Below, piece after piece: positions 60,976 through 64,000 of a stretch of DNA of 64,000 nt. Position 1 is the stretch's first letter. Every line of letters starts with the position of its first letter. Both the position numbers and the translations under genes were made by a program. The notes under the pieces are model-generated. The model ran no database searches. It had not been told where the DNA came from and was given only the letters and a program-made list of their open reading frames with translations. The DNA lies in contig JADIXX010000006.1 in the NCBI GenBank assembly GCA_016705575.1, forward strand, positions 310,001 to 374,000, written 5' to 3'. The stretch comes from Candidatus Aalborgicola defluviihabitans. Lineage in GTDB: Bacteria; Pseudomonadota; Gammaproteobacteria; Burkholderiales; Burkholderiaceae_C.

Positions 60976-63608
60976 TGAATCAGCCAGCCCAACGACTTGA
61001 GCACCAGGAACAACGCGGCGCCAATCAGCAGGTTCTTGAAACCGACGTAACTGATCATGTCCATGATGCCGGCCACGCGGTAGTGGTCGCGCCACCATGG
61101 GCCATCCTTGACGTAGCGCCGGCCTGAGAGTCGGATCAGCACTTCGTACACGCTCCAACCAAACCACCAGGCAATGACGGCACTGGAAGACAGATACCCG
61201 GTTGCCACCAGGAACCACGCGACGGTGGCAGCAATAGCCAGTGAGAAGCCCGCCATTTGCAAGGCGCGCTCCGACGCCCAGCCTTCGCTACTCCAAGGCC
61301 ACAAGTGGTCACGTAGCTCCAGCCAGATCCATTGCAGCAGGCCCACGTTGCTCTTGTGCGCAGGCAGCGTCGGATCGGTGGGCATGCGGGGATCGGGGCC
61401 ATTGACCGCTTTGGCACTGATTTGCTCGGTGAAGCTGGTGGCGGGGTAGATCGGAATGAAATAACCATTCGCACCAATGGCGGTGATCTCCAGGCCGTCC
61501 TTCTCGCGGCGCTTGCGCTCCTTGGCCAACGGCGGGCAGCCCTTGGTGTCGGTGTACAAAATCATGCAGTCTAGGCAGTGTAGGCACTCGCGGTGGTCGA
61601 TGCGGCCATCGGCGTCGATTGACTGCGATCCGCAGCCGGTGGCGCAGGCCTTGCAGCTGTTGCAGTCCTGCTTGCGCTTCAGGCTGAACCAGCGGAAGGT
61701 GCTGGGCATGGCCAGCGATGCGCCCAATGGGCAGATGTATTTGCAGTACGGGCGTTCAATAAAAATCGACAGGCCCAGGATGGCGGCCACGAACAGGCCG
61801 TAGGGCCAGGCGCGGTTCATCACACCAACCAGAAAGGTGGTCTTGAAGGGCTCGACCTCGGAGAGCTTTTCGGCCAGGCCCATGGAAAACATGGACACGG
61901 CAAGCAGGAAGAAGAAGATGGAGTACTTGAGCCACTTCAGGCGGTCGTGCCACTTTTGTGGCAGCTTGGTCTGAAAGCGCCCCAAGCCAAAAAAACGGGC
62001 GATTTTGTAAATGGCCTCTTGCATCGAACCGAACGGGCACATCCAGCCGCAAAATAGCCCGCGTCCGAACAGGAACACCGTAACGATAATGAAAATCCAG
62101 AACAGGAAGATGAACGGATCAGACAGGAACAATGACCATGTCCACTGGAACAGCAAGGCATGGAACCAAGTCAACACCTGGGTGATGGAAGGCTGCGCCA
62201 TCACGCCGAAGCCCACGAACACGATGGACAGACCCCAAGCGGTGTATTTGAAGACGTTGACCGGCCATTTGTTTTTGTGGGTGGACAGGCGGGTCAGCCG
62301 CTCTCGGTACGCATAGACCACTCCAACCGCTACCAACAGCACGATGAACAGACCAATTGCCAGCGCGCGCGACTTCCAGATGCGCACCCAGGGCGCGTCG
62401 GGTTCGACCACCTTAGGACGACCACCTTCGAGCATCGACGCGGGCAGCCAGTACTGGGTATCAAAACTGGTGAAGCTCTTGGTGCCGGTCGCACGGTCGA
62501 CGCGGTTGCCCAGTAGGCTCAACTTCCAGGGGTAGGCGTCAGAGAACGCTTTCGATCGAATGATGAAGATGGCCGATTCGTTGTAGGTCGGTGCGCCCGT
62601 AGCTAGCACGCCGTACAGGTTCAAATAGTCGAGGTCGCGGAAGGTAAACGAGTCAGCGCCCTGCCTGACCTGCACCCGGTCGTAAAGGCCACCACGCACG
62701 AAGCCCGAGCCTTTGAATGACTCGCGCCCAGCAGTGCGGATGATGAAGATGGCGTGTTCACCCTCTTTCAGCTGGAGTTTGAGGTTTTCCAAACCGGTGG
62801 CGCCGAGCACGCTTTTGCCGATATCAGGTTGGCTCAGGTCTCCGAACCACAGCTCAATAAAGGGTTCAGTGTCACGCTCCTGTCCGAGCTGTTCCGGCAT
62901 CACGCGCAGATGCTGAACAGCGCCGTGGCTCACCAGTTCGGCCCAGGTCAAGGGTTCGCCCGTGACCTTGTAATGCGCTGGTTCACGTACGGTAGGCGCC
63001 AGAATCCCGACCTGCTTCGCCACGGCAGATCCCGAGGCCATCATGACCTGGTTTTGTGCAATCACCGTGACGGTGGCGCCAGAGATGGCGTCGAGCCCGA
63101 CCACGTTCTCGTCGGGCCGGGACTGCCCAATTTCAATTTTGTCTGCGACCGATTTGCCGAGGTACTGGTCGTTGAATTTCAGAAGTGCGGATTCGGGAAT
63201 ACCCAGCAGCAAAATCGGCTCGGAGTGTTTGAGGACTTTGACGCCGACGAAATGGCCGGTTTTGTCCATGCCAATCAGCGTGACGACCGGCTTGCCCGAG
63301 TAGGCGGGTGTGTCGGTGATGTCGGTCGAGAGCATCACATAGCCCAGCAGTTGGCGGCCTTCGCCCGCCTTGTCATAGGCTTCAACATAGGGCGGATTGC
63401 CCTTTCGCTCGGAAAAATACGTGGCGCCTGGGAACACATCTTTGCACGGCAGCAGCACGCACATGTCCTTGGCGGTCGCCAAGTCAGCGGGGAGTTCGGC
63501 TTCGTAAGTACCTTTGCCCGCCGCCTGTACTCCTGAAGACAGCGCCGTCAGCACAAAAATGAGCGCGACCCAAAGAATCGACAGAAGACGGAATTTTGGC
63601 GAAGGCAT
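60972..63608 (-). CDS. nosR: NosR membrane flavo-iron-sulfur protein
   Basis: 878 residues. Signal/anchor helix about 8-30; periplasmic FMN-binding domain about 85-180 with the covalent-flavin motif LDAISGATVT; six or more membrane helices from about 415; NapH-like CGWMCPFGS and CKYICPLG motifs; two [4Fe-4S] motifs CNSCKACATGC and CLHCLDCMI in the cytoplasmic C-terminal part. Supplies electrons to NosZ and is needed for its maturation. It lies downstream of nosZ here rather than upstream, separated by a terminator hairpin. Confidence 0.93.
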   Translation of the reverse strand: MPSPKFRLLSILWVALIFVLTALSSGVQAAGKGTYEAELPADLATAKDMCVLLPCKDVFPGATYFSERKGNPPYVEAYDKAGEGRQLLGYVMLSTDITDTPAYSGKPVVTLIGMDKTGHFVGVKVLKHSEPILLLGIPESALLKFNDQYLGKSVADKIEIGQSRPDENVVGLDAISGATVTVIAQNQVMMASGSAVAKQVGILAPTVREPAHYKVTGEPLTWAELVSHGAVQHLRVMPEQLGQERDTEPFIELWFGDLSQPDIGKSVLGATGLENLKLQLKEGEHAIFIIRTAGRESFKGSGFVRGGLYDRVQVRQGADSFTFRDLDYLNLYGVLATGAPTYNESAIFIIRSKAFSDAYPWKLSLLGNRVDRATGTKSFTSFDTQYWLPASMLEGGRPKVVEPDAPWVRIWKSRALAIGLFIVLLVAVGVVYAYRERLTRLSTHKNKWPVNVFKYTAWGLSIVFVGFGVMAQPSITQVLTWFHALLFQWTWSLFLSDPFIFLFWIFIIVTVFLFGRGLFCGWMCPFGSMQEAIYKIARFFGLGRFQTKLPQKWHDRLKWLKYSIFFFLLAVSMFSMGLAEKLSEVEPFKTTFLVGVMNRAWPYGLFVAAILGLSIFIERPYCKYICPLGASLAMPSTFRWFSLKRKQDCNSCKACATGCGSQSIDADGRIDHRECLHCLDCMILYTDTKGCPPLAKERKRREKDGLEITAIGANGYFIPIYPATSFTEQISAKAVNGPDPRMPTDPTLPAHKSNVGLLQWIWLELRDHLWPWSSEGWASERALQMAGFSLAIAATVAWFLVATGYLSSSAVIAWWFGWSVYEVLIRLSGRRYVKDGPWWRDHYRVAGIMDMISYVGFKNLLIGAALFLVLKSLGWLIQ

Positions 63609-63625
63609 TGGGGGGTCCAGAGGAG

Positions 63626-63662
63626 AAAAAAGGGCAGCGCAGCCCGGAGACCGCGCCGCCCT
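63626..63662 (-). terminator. Rho-independent terminator between nosZ and nosR
   Basis: On the minus strand AGGGCGGCGC pairs with GCGCTGCCCT (10 bp, one G-U) around a 12-base loop, followed by six T. It begins 14 bases after the nosZ stop and ends 18 bases before the nosR start. Confidence 0.78.
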
Positions 63663-63675
63663 GAGTGAGGGCTTT

Positions 63676-64000
63676 TTAGGCCTCAACCAACATGCGCGAG
63701 CGCATTTCAAGGTGCAACGCGTGGCAGAAGTTGGTGCAATAGGCCCAATACACGCCCGGCTTATCGGCAATAAAGGTCACTGACTTGGTTTCCTGCGGAT
63801 TGACGATGAAGTTGATGTCGTACTTCGGAATCGCAAAACCGTGCGTCAAGTCTTCTACTTTGTCGAGGTTGGTGAGGATGATGGTTACCTCATCGCCGCG
63901 CTTGACGGTCCATTCGCGCAGGCCGAAGGTAGGCGCCTGGGACGTAAGGTACACGGTGACTTTCTTGCCCTTGCGCTCCACGCGGCAATCTTTCGCATCC
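63676..64000 (-). CDS. nosZ: Nitrous oxide reductase, C-terminal CuA domain (partial, cut by window end)
   Basis: Last 108 residues or so of NosZ; the frame runs open to the window edge. Cupredoxin CuA domain: SQAPTFGLREWTVKRGDEVT, LTHGFAIPKYDINFIV (His ligand in LTHGF) and the CuA loop YWAYCTNFCHALHLEMRSRM with two Cys, His and Met ligands. Terminal step of denitrification, N2O to N2, in the periplasm. Presence of nosR points to the clade I (Tat-exported) type. Confidence 0.95.
   Translation of the reverse strand, partial: DAKDCRVERKGKKVTVYLTSQAPTFGLREWTVKRGDEVTIILTNLDKVEDLTHGFAIPKYDINFIVNPQETKSVTFIADKPGVYWAYCTNFCHALHLEMRSRMLVEA

Noticed and set aside
1..64000. CRISPR arrays, IS elements, prophage, tRNA or rRNA genes
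   Set aside because: No direct-repeat arrays with spacers, transposase or integrase motifs, or cloverleaf/rRNA signatures were seen on reading both strands.

Overview
The window looks like a chromosome segment of a betaproteobacterium of the family Comamonadaceae, probably close to Rhodoferax. Reasons: GC-rich coding with dense, often ATGA-overlapping operons; several TRAP transporters with MarR-type regulators; the xseB-ispA-dxs order; a nos (nitrous oxide reductase) cluster; and, by recollection, short dispersed repeats of a kind common in that family. No rRNA, tRNA, IS element, phage gene or CRISPR array was recognised.

Layout. 0.1-0.6 kb: exported ComEA-like helix-hairpin-helix protein. 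0.7-5.6 kb: MarR-controlled tripartite drug efflux operon (outer-membrane factor, EmrA, EmrB). 5.8-11.8 kb: membrane and envelope genes: PAP2 phosphatase, small EamA protein, PepSY protein, two tandem COG4705-like four-repeat membrane proteins, DedA, and a QseBC-like two-component system. 12.0-13.2 kb: CHRD lipoprotein and Blc-type lipocalin. 13.2-20.5 kb: fused oxoprolinase/hydantoinase with its MarR-like regulator, divergent from a DctPQM TRAP transporter. 20.5-25.2 kb: CrcB fluoride channel, a hypothetical membrane protein, NhaD, and a second (FcbT/TakP-type) TRAP permease pair whose likely binding protein lies apart at 33.8-34.9 kb. 25.3-31.2 kb: MarR regulator, ClC channel, OmpA-like lipoprotein, DUF389 protein and CPA1 antiporter. 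31.4-33.5 kb: gamma-glutamyl hydrolase and YbdK-type ligase. 35.1-38.2 kb: isoprenoid genes dxs (frameshifted here) and ispA, with xseB. 38.4-43.8 kb: Rieske oxygenase, EamA exporter, SseA sulfurtransferase, CHASE/PAS histidine kinase. 43.8-48.5 kb: ZIP transporter, a decayed dienelactone hydrolase gene, polA. 48.6-52.5 kb: thrB followed by an envelope operon (BPSS1780 protein, Tat-exported FecR protein, two lipoproteins). 52.5-56.8 kb: uvrD, chalcone-isomerase-like protein, GMP reductase. 56.8-64.0 kb: nos cluster on the minus strand, in transcription order nosZ (cut by the window end), nosR, nosD, nosF, nosY, nosL and a second NosL-like gene.

The most striking structure is a dispersed repeat of about 54 bp, present in nine copies in both orientations. 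Six copies lie in frame inside protein-coding genes (the efflux outer-membrane factor gene, oxoprolinase twice, sseA, polA, uvrD), mostly at domain linkers. One supplies the start codon of the ZIP gene and one forms the whole ispA-dxs spacer. This resembles the behaviour described for Rickettsia palindromic elements. A different GC-rich repeat-like block is inserted in frame in the oxoprolinase gene.

Three otherwise intact genes (the PepSY gene, dxs, a lipoprotein gene) each carry a single extra base in a short homopolymer. Either these are assembly errors or the genes are freshly broken. The dienelactone hydrolase gene has five or more frame changes and is a real pseudogene.
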